A stretch of 18,971 nucleotides of DNA from Zeimonas sp044507525 (lineage in GTDB: Bacteria; Pseudomonadota; Gammaproteobacteria; Burkholderiales; Burkholderiaceae_E), in NCBI GenBank assembly GCA_044507525.1, contig JBIQJM010000061.1, forward strand, positions 1 through 18,971. The letters run 5' to 3'. The translations under genes were made by a program, and so were the position numbers. The notes under the pieces were generated by a model. The model was not told where the DNA came from and searched no databases. It worked only from the letters and a program-made list of their open reading frames with translations. Positions 7,206-14,861 of this stretch are shown one piece after another (within the stretch, counting starts at the first letter, position 1; each line of letters begins with the position of its first letter).

Positions 7206-9107
7206 TCAGGCGGTGGGTTTCAGGATTCCGGCCGCGGTCTCGTCGTGCAGCGCCTGCACCAGCGCATCGCGCCGGCGCAGCACCGCGCTCTGGTTGATCG
7301 AACCCTTGTCGGTGATCTCGCCGCTGTCGATCACCGGTGCCTCGGCGAGCAGCAGCAGGCGTGCGACGCGCGTGGCGCTGCCGGTGGCCTGCGCGGCCAG
7401 CGCATCGAGCAGGCGGCGGAAATGCGCGCGCACCGGGGTACTGGCCAGCACCTGCTCGAAGGGCGCGTCGGCCGGCAGCCCGGCGAGTTCGCGCACGCGC
7501 GGCGTCGGGAAGATCAGTGCGCCGACGTCGTTGCGGTTCAGCCCCGTGATCACCGCGTCCTGCACGTACGGCGCGCCGAGCGCGACGATGCGCGCGCGCA
7601 ACGGGCCGACGCTGACGAACGTCCCGCTGGTGAGCTTGAAGTCCTCGGCGACGCGGCCGTCGAAGCGCAGCCCCTTGTGCCGGTCGCGCTCGTCGATCCA
7701 CTGCACGGCGTCGCCGGTGCGGAAGAAGCCCTCGTCGTCGAAGGCTTCGCGCGTCTCCTGCGGCGCGCGCCAGTAGCCCGGCGTGACGTTCGGCCCGCGG
7801 TAGCGCGCTTCGAGCTTGTCGCCGACCGGCGCCAGCTTCAGTTCCACGCCGGCGGCGGGAACCCCGAGGTCGCCGGCGCGCACCTGCGGGCTGGTGACGA
7901 ACAGCGCGAAGGGGCTCGATTCGGTCATGCCGAGGCCCGTCCCCATCACGATGCGCTCGCCGATCTCCCTTTCCTGCACCTCGTGCAGCGCATCCCAGAC
8001 GGGCTGGGCGAGTCCGGCCCCGGCATAGAAGAACATCCGCACGCGCGACAGCAGCCTGCGGCGCAACGCGGCGTCGTCCTTCATCGCCTGCGCGATCGCC
8101 TCGAAGCCGAGCGGCACGTTGAAGTAGACGGTGGGGGCGATCTCGCGCAGGTTGCGCAGCGTCTCGCCGATGCCCGCGGCAGTCGGGCGACCGTCGTCGA
8201 TGTACAGGGTGCCGCCGTTGTACAGCGTGAGGCCGAAGTTGTGGTTGCCGCCGAAGGTGTGGTTCCACGGCAGCCAGTCGACGAGCACCGGCGGCTCTTC
8301 TCCGAGCACCGGCATCGACTGTCGCATCTGCTGCTGGTTCGCGCACCACATCCGGTGCGTGTTGATCACCGCCTTCGGCTCGCGGGTGGAGCCGGAGGTG
8401 AAGAGGAACTTGGCGATCGTGTCGGGACCGCTGGCGGCGGTCGCCGCGTCGACGGCCGGACCGGGCGACGTCGCTTCGAGCGCCTCGAAGCGCGTCGCCT
8501 TCCTGCCGGCGAAGGCTTCGATGCCCCGTTCCGGCGCGACGAGCTCGACCTCGGCCGGCACGGCGGCGTCGACGGCTGCGCGAAAGCGCGCGGCGTCGCC
8601 CGCGAACACGAGCCCCGGCGTGAGCAGCGACATCGCGTGGCGCAACTTGCCGAAGTCGCGGCTCATCAGCGAGTACGCGGGCGAGACCGGACACCAGGGG
8701 ATGGCTGCGAGCAGGCAGCCGAGGCCGAGCAGCGCATGCTCGATGCCGTTCTCGCTGAGGATCGCCACCGGCCGATCGGCGTCGAGTCCGCGATCGATCA
8801 GCGACTGCGCGATCGAGCGCGCGCGAGCGAGCGCCTGTCCGTAGGTGAGCGTCTCCCATTCGCCGGTGTGCGCGTCGCCGACGCGTCGGCGGCGTGCGAG
8901 GAATACGCGATCCGGGAACTCGGCCGCTGCCTGGAGCAGCCGGTCGGTGAGCCGGGGCGGGTAGGCATCGAGCGGCCGGTCGGCGCGCACGATGCGAGAA
9001 CCGTCGTCGCGCTCGTCGACGACGACCCGCGTCACGCCGAAGACGAGCGGCCGATAGCGTGGTGCTGCGCGGGACGACTCGCCGCGCGGGGAAGGCGTCT
9101 TGCTCAT
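7206..9107 (-). CDS. Feruloyl-CoA-synthetase-like AMP-dependent acid-CoA ligase
   Basis: An ANL-superfamily ligase of 633 residues that activates a carboxylic acid to its CoA thioester via an acyl-adenylate, in the cytoplasm. Visible motifs are A3 TSGSTREPK (237-245), A5 GTGLGMTESS (389-398), A7 TGD (464-466), A8 FDGRVAEDFKLTSGTFVSVGPLR (482-504) and C-terminal DKGSINQ, whose Lys601 is the expected A10 lysine. The N-terminal YRPLVFG...VVVDER block, the INTHRMWCANQQQM stretch and the A8 form resemble bacterial feruloyl-CoA synthases, giving ferulate or another hydroxycinnamate as likely substrate. The P-loop has Arg where Gly is usual (TSGSTG). ATG 9107 is chosen by a GGAG just upstream and by protein character, since the frame stays open beyond it. 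It is the first gene of the operon and diverges from the HdeD gene. Confidence 0.85.
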   Translation of the reverse strand: MSKTPSPRGESSRAAPRYRPLVFGVTRVVVDERDDGSRIVRADRPLDAYPPRLTDRLLQAAAEFPDRVFLARRRRVGDAHTGEWETLTYGQALARARSIAQSLIDRGLDADRPVAILSENGIEHALLGLGCLLAAIPWCPVSPAYSLMSRDFGKLRHAMSLLTPGLVFAGDAARFRAAVDAAVPAEVELVAPERGIEAFAGRKATRFEALEATSPGPAVDAATAASGPDTIAKFLFTSGSTREPKAVINTHRMWCANQQQMRQSMPVLGEEPPVLVDWLPWNHTFGGNHNFGLTLYNGGTLYIDDGRPTAAGIGETLRNLREIAPTVYFNVPLGFEAIAQAMKDDAALRRRLLSRVRMFFYAGAGLAQPVWDALHEVQEREIGERIVMGTGLGMTESSPFALFVTSPQVRAGDLGVPAAGVELKLAPVGDKLEARYRGPNVTPGYWRAPQETREAFDDEGFFRTGDAVQWIDERDRHKGLRFDGRVAEDFKLTSGTFVSVGPLRARIVALGAPYVQDAVITGLNRNDVGALIFPTPRVRELAGLPADAPFEQVLASTPVRAHFRRLLDALAAQATGSATRVARLLLLAEAPVIDSGEITDKGSINQSAVLRRRDALVQALHDETAAGILKPTA

Positions 9108-9181
9108 GTCTCCGGCTGTCTCCGCTCTGTGGCGGCTTTCGGGAAAGGGGGCGTGGCAGGGCCCGCCCGGTACGGTTATCG

Positions 9182-9209
9182 AGTATATCCATTTGGGGCG
9201 ACACGACAA
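9182..9209 (-). promoter_or_regulatory. Candidate sigma-70-type promoter of the ligase-transporter operon
   Basis: Reading the minus strand, TTGTCG (9209-9204) and TATACT (9187-9182) are separated by 16 bases. The -10 matches five of six consensus positions and the -35 keeps TTG. They lie in the only visibly A+T-rich patch of the 183-base divergent intergenic region, about 75 bases before the ligase ATG at 9107. The patch is a plausible place for MarR binding, but no convincing operator palindrome is seen. Confidence 0.5.
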
Positions 9210-9290
9210 GTGCGGGCTTGCCCGTGGATTGCTATGCTGTCCGGATGGGCACGCGGGTTGCTTGGCCGCCCTCGAAAAAGCGGAGGCGAC

Positions 9291-9833
9291 ATGGCGAGAA
9301 GCGGAACTGCGACGCTCCCCGACATCGGCGGGCGCGAAACTGGCCGTGGCTGGCAGGTCTTCTGGGGCGTTCTGCTGATCCTCGTCGGCGTGCTCGCGCT
9401 GATGATGCCGGCCGTCGCCGCGCTCGCCACGGCGCTGCTGTTCGGCTGGCTGCTCCTCTTCGCCGGCGTCTTCGAGATCGTCAGCGCCTTCCAGACGCGG
9501 CGGCTCGGCGGCTTCGGCTGGCGGCTCGCGTCGGGAATCTTCACCCTCGTGCTCGGGTTGCTGATCGTCCTCCTGCCGGTCGCGGGCATCGCATCGCTCG
9601 CGCTGATGGTCGGCGGCTTCCTGTTCGCGGCCGGCTTCGCGCGCACGGTGGTGGGCTTCCGGATGAAGCCGCGCAAGGGCTGGGGCTGGGTGCTGTTCGA
9701 CGGGCTGTTGTCGATCGCGGTGGCGATCCTGATCGCGATCGGCTGGCCGGCCTCGTCGATCGGGATCATCGGCTTCCTTGCGGGCTTCACGCTGATCTTC
9801 GACGGGCTGTGGCGACTGTTCGTCTGGCGCTGA
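9291..9833 (+). CDS. HdeD/DUF308 family membrane protein
   Basis: A 180-residue inner-membrane protein. About six hydrophobic helices are arranged as three pairs, starting WQVFWGVLLILVGVLALMMP (21-40), with the family-typical FGWLLLFAGVFEIVSAFQTR (51-70) and a closing GFLAGFTLIFDGLWRLFVWR. HdeD of E. coli is linked to acid resistance, but most members have no defined role, so only the family is claimed. ATG 9291 is chosen because GGAGG lies six bases before it (9282-9286). The frame is open a long way upstream, so the start rests on this site. It diverges from the ligase operon and is followed closely by the AI-2E-type gene on the same strand, with which it may be co-transcribed. Confidence 0.87.
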   Translation: MARSGTATLPDIGGRETGRGWQVFWGVLLILVGVLALMMPAVAALATALLFGWLLLFAGVFEIVSAFQTRRLGGFGWRLASGIFTLVLGLLIVLLPVAGIASLALMVGGFLFAAGFARTVVGFRMKPRKGWGWVLFDGLLSIAVAILIAIGWPASSIGIIGFLAGFTLIFDGLWRLFVWR

Positions 9834-9870
9834 CGCGCAGCGGGTCGGCGTGCGGCGCAGCGGCGGGCCG

Positions 9871-11013
9871 ATGAGCACGCCGCGCCTCGAATCCGACGCC
9901 GAGTCGCTCTCGGAGATCCAGGACCGCACGTTCTGGCTGCTCGTCATGGCGATCACGGTCGCCTTCTTCTGGATCCTGCTGCCGCTCTACGGCGCGGTGT
10001 TCTGGGCGACGATCATCGCGGTCCTGTTCGCGCCGGTGCAGCGCGCCGTCGTGCGCAGCCTGCGCGGGCGGCGCAATCTGGCCGCGCTCGCCACGCTCGC
10101 ACTCGTGCTGATCGTCGTCATCCTGCCGCTGGCATGGATCGGCGCGATGATCACGCAGGAGGCGAGCAGCCTGTATTCGCGCATACAGGCGGGCGAAGTG
10201 CGCCCGGGCACCTGGTTTCGCGCGATGCTCGACGTGCTGCCGCCGTGGGCGACATCGCTGCTCGATCGCTTCGACCTCACCAGCATCGCCGACGTGCAGC
10301 AGCGCTTCGCCGCCGGACTGCAGCGCGCCGTGCAGTTCATCGTCCAGCAGGGCGTGAACATCGGGCAGGGCACCTTCCAGTTCGTCATCGCCTTCTTCGT
10401 GATGCTGTACCTGCTGTTCTTCCTGCTGCGCGACGGTGACCGGCTCGTGCGGCGCATCCGGCTGGCGCTGCCGCTGCAGCCCGACCTGAAGCACCAGTTC
10501 GGCGAGAAGTTCACGACGGTCGTGCGTGCGACGGTCAAGGGGAACATCGTCGTCGCCGTGCTGCAGGGTGCGCTCGGCGGTATCGCGTTCTGGGTGCTCG
10601 GCATCGCCGGAGCCGTGCTGTGGGGGGTGGCGATGGCGATCCTTTCGCTGCTGCCGGCCGTCGGCGCGGCGCTCGTCTGGCTGCCGGTGGCGCTGTACCT
10701 GATCGGTTCGGGATCGACCTGGCAGGGGGTCGGGCTGATCGCCTTCGGCGTCCTCGTCATCGGACTGGTCGACAACATCGTTCGGCCGATCCTCGTCGGC
10801 AAGGACACGAAGATGCCCGACTACATCGCGCTGGTTTCCACGCTCGGCGGCATCGCGGTGTTCGGCATCAACGGCTTCGTCATCGGGCCGGTGATCGCGG
10901 CGCTGTTCATGGCGGCCTGGGACGTGGTCGCCGCGTCGCGCGCGCCGCTCGGACTGGAGACCGCCGCTGCGCCGGCGCTCGCGGACGACGCCCGACGTGC
11001 GCCCGAGCCGTGA
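9871..11013 (+). CDS. AI-2E family transporter (PerM-like membrane protein)
   Basis: A 380-residue polytopic membrane protein of the AI-2E/PerM family, usually with eight helices. Members include the E. coli AI-2 exporter TqsA and Na+/H+ antiporter-like proteins. Family marks are an N-terminal helix pair, a large soluble middle region (about residues 95-175), SLLPAVGAALVWLPVALYL, GLVDNIVRPILVGKDTKMPDYIALVSTLGG and a closing FGINGFVIGPVIAALF. ATG 9871 is preferred, but GTG 9850 is in frame and adds seven residues. Neither has a strong Shine-Dalgarno sequence. It begins 37 bases after the HdeD gene. The substrate cannot be told from sequence, and nothing nearby suggests quorum sensing. Confidence 0.88.
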   Translation: MSTPRLESDAESLSEIQDRTFWLLVMAITVAFFWILLPLYGAVFWATIIAVLFAPVQRAVVRSLRGRRNLAALATLALVLIVVILPLAWIGAMITQEASSLYSRIQAGEVRPGTWFRAMLDVLPPWATSLLDRFDLTSIADVQQRFAAGLQRAVQFIVQQGVNIGQGTFQFVIAFFVMLYLLFFLLRDGDRLVRRIRLALPLQPDLKHQFGEKFTTVVRATVKGNIVVAVLQGALGGIAFWVLGIAGAVLWGVAMAILSLLPAVGAALVWLPVALYLIGSGSTWQGVGLIAFGVLVIGLVDNIVRPILVGKDTKMPDYIALVSTLGGIAVFGINGFVIGPVIAALFMAAWDVVAASRAPLGLETAAAPALADDARRAPEP

Positions 11014-11114
11014 AGGCCGCGCGCAGGCTCCGATTCCTCGCCCGCAGGTTTCGTGTCAAAGTTGCGCCTGCATGCCGGATTCTCGGCAGTTCACATACCA
11101 GGGAGGATTCCGCC

Positions 11115-12374
11115 GTGGTCGGAAAGATGGTTCTCGCAGGGCTTGCGCTCGCCGTGTTCGGAGTCGCCCCGGCCCATGCGCAACAGAAGTGCACGACGAC
11201 GATCGGCAGCGTCATGTCGCTCACCGGCTCGCTCGGCGCGCTCGGCCAGGAGATCGCCAAGGGCGCGCAGCTGGCCGTCGCCGACCTGAACGCCGCCGGC
11301 GGCGTCAACGGCTGCCAGATCGCGATGTCGCTGCTCGACGACCAGACCAGTCCGTCGGTGGGCGTCGACGCCGCGCGCAAGCTGGTCGACGTGCAGCGGG
11401 TGCCGGCGATCGTCGGTGCGCTCTCCAGCGGCGTGAGCGCCGCGATCCTCACGTCGGTGACCGCCGGCAGCAGCATCGTGCAGGTCTCGCCGTCGTCGAC
11501 GTCGCCGATGTTCACCGAGCTCGCCGAGCAGGGCAAGACGCACGGCTTCTGGTTCCGCACCTGCCCGTCCGACGCGCTGCAGGGCGTGGCGATGGCCAAG
11601 CTCGCCACCGATGCCGGCATCAAGAACGTGGCGGTGCTGTACCTGAACAACGCCTACGGACAGGGGCTGAGCAGGGAGTTCATCGCGGCCTTCGAGAAGG
11701 CGGGCGGCGCGATCACGCAGAACGTCGTCTACAACCCGAGCCAGTCGTCGTACCGCTCGGAGGTCAACAAGGCGATGAACCCGAAGCCCGACGCGCTGTT
11801 CCTGATCGGCTATCCGGGCGACGGCACGACGATCGCGCGCGAGTGGATCGGCGCCGGCGGGCCGCAGCGCTTCCTGTTGCCCGACGGACTGCAGTCGCAG
11901 GACTTCGCCAACGACGTCGGCGGGCAGTACCTGAAGGAAGTCCACGGAACCGCCGCCGGATCGGTGGAGACGCCGTCGCTCGAGCTGTTCAAGAAGGAGT
12001 ACCAGGCGAAGTTCGGCGAGCTGCCGGCGCAGCCGTACATCACCAACGCGTACGACGCGACGGTGCTGATCGGCTTGGCGATGGCGCAGTCGAAGAAGAA
12101 CGACCCGGCCGCCATCCGCGACGCGATTCGCCAGGTCACCGATCCGAAGGGCGAGAAGATCTACGCCGGCGTCGACTCGCTGAAGAAGGGGCTGCAGATG
12201 GCCGCCGACGGCAAGGCGATCCAGTACGTCGGCGCGTCCGGACCGCTGCAGTTCGACAAGAACGGCGACATCGACGCGCCGATGGTCGTCTGGTCGGTGA
12301 AGGACGGCAAGGTCACGCAGACCGGCATGGTCACGGTCGAGCAGATCCGGCAGCTGCGCTCGGGTTCGAAGTAG
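11115..12374 (+). CDS. Second Liv-type ABC substrate-binding protein
   Basis: A periplasmic solute-binding protein of the type I (Peripla_BP_6) fold, 419 residues. The signal peptide MVGKMVLAGLALAVFGVAPA is followed by HA and likely cleavage before QQK. The mature part opens with TTTIGSVMSLTGSLGALGQE and DQTSPSVGVDAARKLVD, both family-typical, then NVAVLYLNNAYGQGLSREF and ITNAYDATVLIGLAMA. Two cysteines near the mature start (about 20 residues either side of LTGSLGALGQ) could form a disulfide. GTG 11115 is chosen because GGGAGG (11101-11106) sits eight bases before it. The in-frame ATG at 11127 would spoil that spacing. It heads a five-gene transporter operon with livG 7 nt downstream. No clear promoter is visible in the 101 bases before it. 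The ligand is unknown. Confidence 0.92.
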   Translation: MVGKMVLAGLALAVFGVAPAHAQQKCTTTIGSVMSLTGSLGALGQEIAKGAQLAVADLNAAGGVNGCQIAMSLLDDQTSPSVGVDAARKLVDVQRVPAIVGALSSGVSAAILTSVTAGSSIVQVSPSSTSPMFTELAEQGKTHGFWFRTCPSDALQGVAMAKLATDAGIKNVAVLYLNNAYGQGLSREFIAAFEKAGGAITQNVVYNPSQSSYRSEVNKAMNPKPDALFLIGYPGDGTTIAREWIGAGGPQRFLLPDGLQSQDFANDVGGQYLKEVHGTAAGSVETPSLELFKKEYQAKFGELPAQPYITNAYDATVLIGLAMAQSKKNDPAAIRDAIRQVTDPKGEKIYAGVDSLKKGLQMAADGKAIQYVGASGPLQFDKNGDIDAPMVVWSVKDGKVTQTGMVTVEQIRQLRSGSK

Positions 12375-12381
12375 GCGGCCG

Positions 12382-13140
12382 ATGCTCGAAGTCGGGCAGC
12401 TCGTCAAGGAGTTCGGCGGACTGCGCGCGGTCGACGGCGTCTCGTTCACGCTGCGCGCAAACACGATCACCGGCCTGATCGGGCCGAACGGCGCCGGCAA
12501 GACGACGCTGTTCAACACGATCGCCGGCGTGCACCGGCCCGACTCCGGGACGATCACCTTCGGCGGGCGGCGCATCGACGGACTCGCGCCGTACCGCATC
12601 TTCGACGAGGGACTGGTGCGCACCTTCCAGATCCCTCGTCCGTTCGCCGGCATGACCGTGCTGGAGAACTGCATGATGGTGCCGCAGCACCAGGCGGGCG
12701 AGCGCTTCTGGAACAACTGGTTCGCCCGCGCGCGCGTGCACGAGGAGGAACGCGCGGTGCGCGAGCGCGCGCGCGAGGTGCTCGATTTCGTCGGCCTGCT
12801 GCGGCTGTCGGGCGAGTTCGCGCGCAACCTCTCCGGCGGGCAGCAGAAGCTGCTCGAGCTCGCGCGCGTGCTGATGTCCGAGCCGAAGCTCGTGCTGCTC
12901 GACGAGCCGGGCGCCGGGGTGAACCCGACGCTGCTGGTCACGATCATGGACAAGCTGCGGGCGCTGCACGATCGCGGAATCACCTTCCTCGTGATCGAGC
13001 ACAACATGGACCTGATCATGAACCTGTGCGATCCGGTCCTCGTGATGGCGCAGGGCAAGCTGCTCCTCGAAGGGCCGCCGCAGGCGGTGCGCACCGACGC
13101 GCGCGTGCTCGAGGCGTACCTGGGCGGGGTGCCTTCGTGA
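12382..13140 (+). CDS. livG: Liv-type ABC transporter ATP-binding protein LivG
   Basis: ATPase subunit of the second importer, 252 residues, cytoplasmic. Walker A is GPNGAGKTT (34-42), followed by the LivG-type LVRTFQIPRPFAGMTVLENC, signature LSGGQQK (150-156), Walker B LVLLDEP with Glu175, and the H-loop in LVIEHNMDLIMNLCD. Unlike the LivG half of the fusion in the first cluster, the signature is canonical. It starts 7 nt after the binding-protein stop. Its TGA overlaps the GTG start of livF (GTGA), so the two are probably translationally coupled. Confidence 0.94.
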   Translation: MLEVGQLVKEFGGLRAVDGVSFTLRANTITGLIGPNGAGKTTLFNTIAGVHRPDSGTITFGGRRIDGLAPYRIFDEGLVRTFQIPRPFAGMTVLENCMMVPQHQAGERFWNNWFARARVHEEERAVRERAREVLDFVGLLRLSGEFARNLSGGQQKLLELARVLMSEPKLVLLDEPGAGVNPTLLVTIMDKLRALHDRGITFLVIEHNMDLIMNLCDPVLVMAQGKLLLEGPPQAVRTDARVLEAYLGGVPS

Positions 13141-13955
13141 TCGAGCCCGAGCGCGACGCAAGCGCATCCGGGCGGAGCGCGGGCGTTGCCGACCCGAACG
13201 CCCGCGTTCCCGACCCGAACGCCGGCGTTCCGGCCCTGGTCGTGCGCGACGTCGTCGCCGGCTACGTGCCCGAGGTCGACATCCTGCGCGGCGTCGGCCT
13301 CGAGGTGCGCGAGCGCGAGATCGTCACGGTGCTCGGGCCGAACGGCGCCGGCAAGTCGACGCTGATGAAGGCGATCGCCGGGCTCGTCCCGGTGCGGTCG
13401 GGGTCGATCCGGATGTTCGACAGCGACCTGCTCGGCGTGCCCGCGCACCGGATGGTCTCGCGCGGGCTCGCGTACGTCCCGCAGACGGGCAACGTCTTCG
13501 CGCGCCTGTCGGTGCAGGAGAATCTCGAGGTCGGCGCGGCGGCGCGCAGCGGACGCGACGGCGTCGACGAGGACCTCGACCGCATGTACCGGCTCTTTCC
13601 GCGCCTGGGCGAGCGGCGCCGCCAGGCGGCCGGCACGCTCTCGGGCGGCGAGCGGCAGATGGTCGCGGTGGCGCGTGCGTTGATGTCGCGCCCGCGCGTG
13701 CTGATGCTCGACGAGCCTTCGGCCGGGCTGTCCCCGCTGCTCGTCGGCATCGTCTTCTCCAAGGTGCGCGAAGTGCGCGACCTCGGACTGACGATCCTCG
13801 TCGTCGAACAGAACGCGCGGGCGGCGCTCGCGATCTCCGACCGCGGCTACGTGCTCGCCGAGGGGCGCGACCGCATCCAGGGCGAGGCGCGCGAGCTGCT
13901 CGAGAACCCGGAGGTCGGCGAGCTGTATCTCGGCGCGCGGCGGGCACTCGCATGA
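13137..13955 (+). CDS. livF: Liv-type ABC transporter ATP-binding protein LivF with repeat-bearing N-terminus
   Basis: Second ATPase subunit of the importer, 272 residues. Walker A is GPNGAGKST (67-75), signature LSGGERQ (168-174), Walker B VLMLDEP (188-194), and the LivF-type LVVEQNARAALAIS follows. The protein usually begins right at the LxVxDLxAGY strand, which here is ALVVRDVVAGY at residues 33-43. About 30 residues precede it, including the heptad pair DPNARVP-DPNAGVP. GTG 13137 overlaps the livG stop as GTGA and is the natural coupled start. An internal GTG within VVRD would remove the whole extension but cut into the first strand. The 3' end overlaps livH by 4 nt (ATGA). The ATPase call is secure; the exact start is less so. 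Confidence 0.92.
   Translation: MIEPERDASASGRSAGVADPNARVPDPNAGVPALVVRDVVAGYVPEVDILRGVGLEVREREIVTVLGPNGAGKSTLMKAIAGLVPVRSGSIRMFDSDLLGVPAHRMVSRGLAYVPQTGNVFARLSVQENLEVGAAARSGRDGVDEDLDRMYRLFPRLGERRRQAAGTLSGGERQMVAVARALMSRPRVLMLDEPSAGLSPLLVGIVFSKVREVRDLGLTILVVEQNARAALAISDRGYVLAEGRDRIQGEARELLENPEVGELYLGARRALA
13178..13232. repeat. 21-bp tandem repeat and nested perfect inverted repeats at the start of livF
   Basis: Two direct 21-bp copies lie at 13191-13211 and 13212-13232 and differ at two positions; they encode DPNARVP and DPNAGVP. Overlapping them is a perfect 10-bp inverted repeat, CGCGGGCGTT (13178-13187) and AACGCCCGCG (13197-13206), with a 9-base loop. The second copy contains the 12-bp perfect palindrome AACGCCGGCGTT (13218-13229). 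In RNA these would form a stable stem-loop about 40 bases into the livF message. A role in setting LivG:LivF ratio or mRNA stability is inference. There is no U-run, so it is not a typical terminator. Confidence 0.8.
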
Positions 13956-14842
13956 TCCAGTACTTCGCCGACGGCATCATCGCCGGCGCGACGCTCGCGC
14001 TCGGCGCGATCGGGCTCACGCTCACCTACAACATCCTGCGCTTCGCGAATTTCGCGCACGGCGAGTTCCTCACCTTCGGCGCCTATTTCGCGCTCGTCTT
14101 CGCCGCGTTCTTCGCGAGCGCGACCACGATCGGGCCGCTGACCTTCGGCTGGGGCTTCCTCGTCGCGGTGGCGATCGCCGTCGCGCTCACCGCGCTGCTC
14201 GCGCTGCTGGTCGATCGGCTGCTGTTCCGTCCGTTGCGCGTGAGCGACGTCACCGTCACGCTGGTCATCGCCTCGTTCGGCGCGTCGCTGATGCTGCGCA
14301 ACGTCGTCGTCTTCGTCTGGGGGTCGCGCCCCGAGTACTACTCGCGCACCATCGCCGTCTCCGGCGAAATCTTCCCCGGCGTGCGGATGAGCGGCGACGA
14401 GGTCTTCGTCATCGCGCTCACCGCCGTGCTGATGATCGGGCTGCACCTGTTCCTCACGCGCACTTCGCTCGGCCGCTCGATGCGCGCGGTGTCCGACGAC
14501 CCGACGCTCGCCCGCGTCGCGGGCATCGACGTGCGGGCGGTGATCCGCTGGACGTGGATCATCGGCGCGGGCCTCGCCTCGGTGGCCGGGATCCTGTTCG
14601 GGCTCACCGTGCAGATCTCCTCCGAGATGGGATTCAACCTGATCCTGCCGATGTTCGCCGCGGCGATCCTCGGCGGCATCGGCAGCATCTACGGGGCGGT
14701 GCTCGGCGGACTCGTCATCGGACTCGCGCAGGAGATGTCGGTGCCGCTGATCGGCGCCGCCTACAAGCCCGCGGTCGCGTTCCTGCTGATGTTCGCGATC
14801 CTGCTCGTCTATCCGAAGGGCATCCTCGGAGATCGCAGTTGA
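13952..14842 (+). CDS. livH: Liv-type ABC transporter permease LivH
   Basis: Inner-membrane permease of the second importer, 296 residues, the normal length. It opens with DGIIAGATLALGAIGLTLTYNILRFANFAHGEFLTFGAY, matching the conserved LivH start in which a helix is followed by the N-F-A-H-G-E motif. It continues with DRLLFRPLR, TSLGRSMRAVSDDPTLARVAGID (the cytoplasmic EAA-like coupling loop) and AAILGGIGSIYGAVLGGLVIGLAQE. The start overlaps the livF stop as ATGA, so translation is coupled. It lacks the inserted block seen in the LivH of the first cluster. Confidence 0.94.
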   Translation: MIQYFADGIIAGATLALGAIGLTLTYNILRFANFAHGEFLTFGAYFALVFAAFFASATTIGPLTFGWGFLVAVAIAVALTALLALLVDRLLFRPLRVSDVTVTLVIASFGASLMLRNVVVFVWGSRPEYYSRTIAVSGEIFPGVRMSGDEVFVIALTAVLMIGLHLFLTRTSLGRSMRAVSDDPTLARVAGIDVRAVIRWTWIIGAGLASVAGILFGLTVQISSEMGFNLILPMFAAAILGGIGSIYGAVLGGLVIGLAQEMSVPLIGAAYKPAVAFLLMFAILLVYPKGILGDRS

Positions 14843-14861
14843 ACGGCCCTCGACGCCGCCG

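Noticed and set aside
5922..9290. A very long plus-strand open frame antisense to the binding protein and ligase, continuing into the HdeD gene
   Set aside because: The translation is Arg/His/Asp/Gln-rich with no domain features until 9291, as expected for the antisense of G+C-rich genes. The HdeD start is instead set by its Shine-Dalgarno site.
11091..13448. Long minus-strand open frame antisense to the second binding protein, livG and livF
   Set aside because: No recognisable domain, and the plus strand is fully explained by three overlapping transporter genes.
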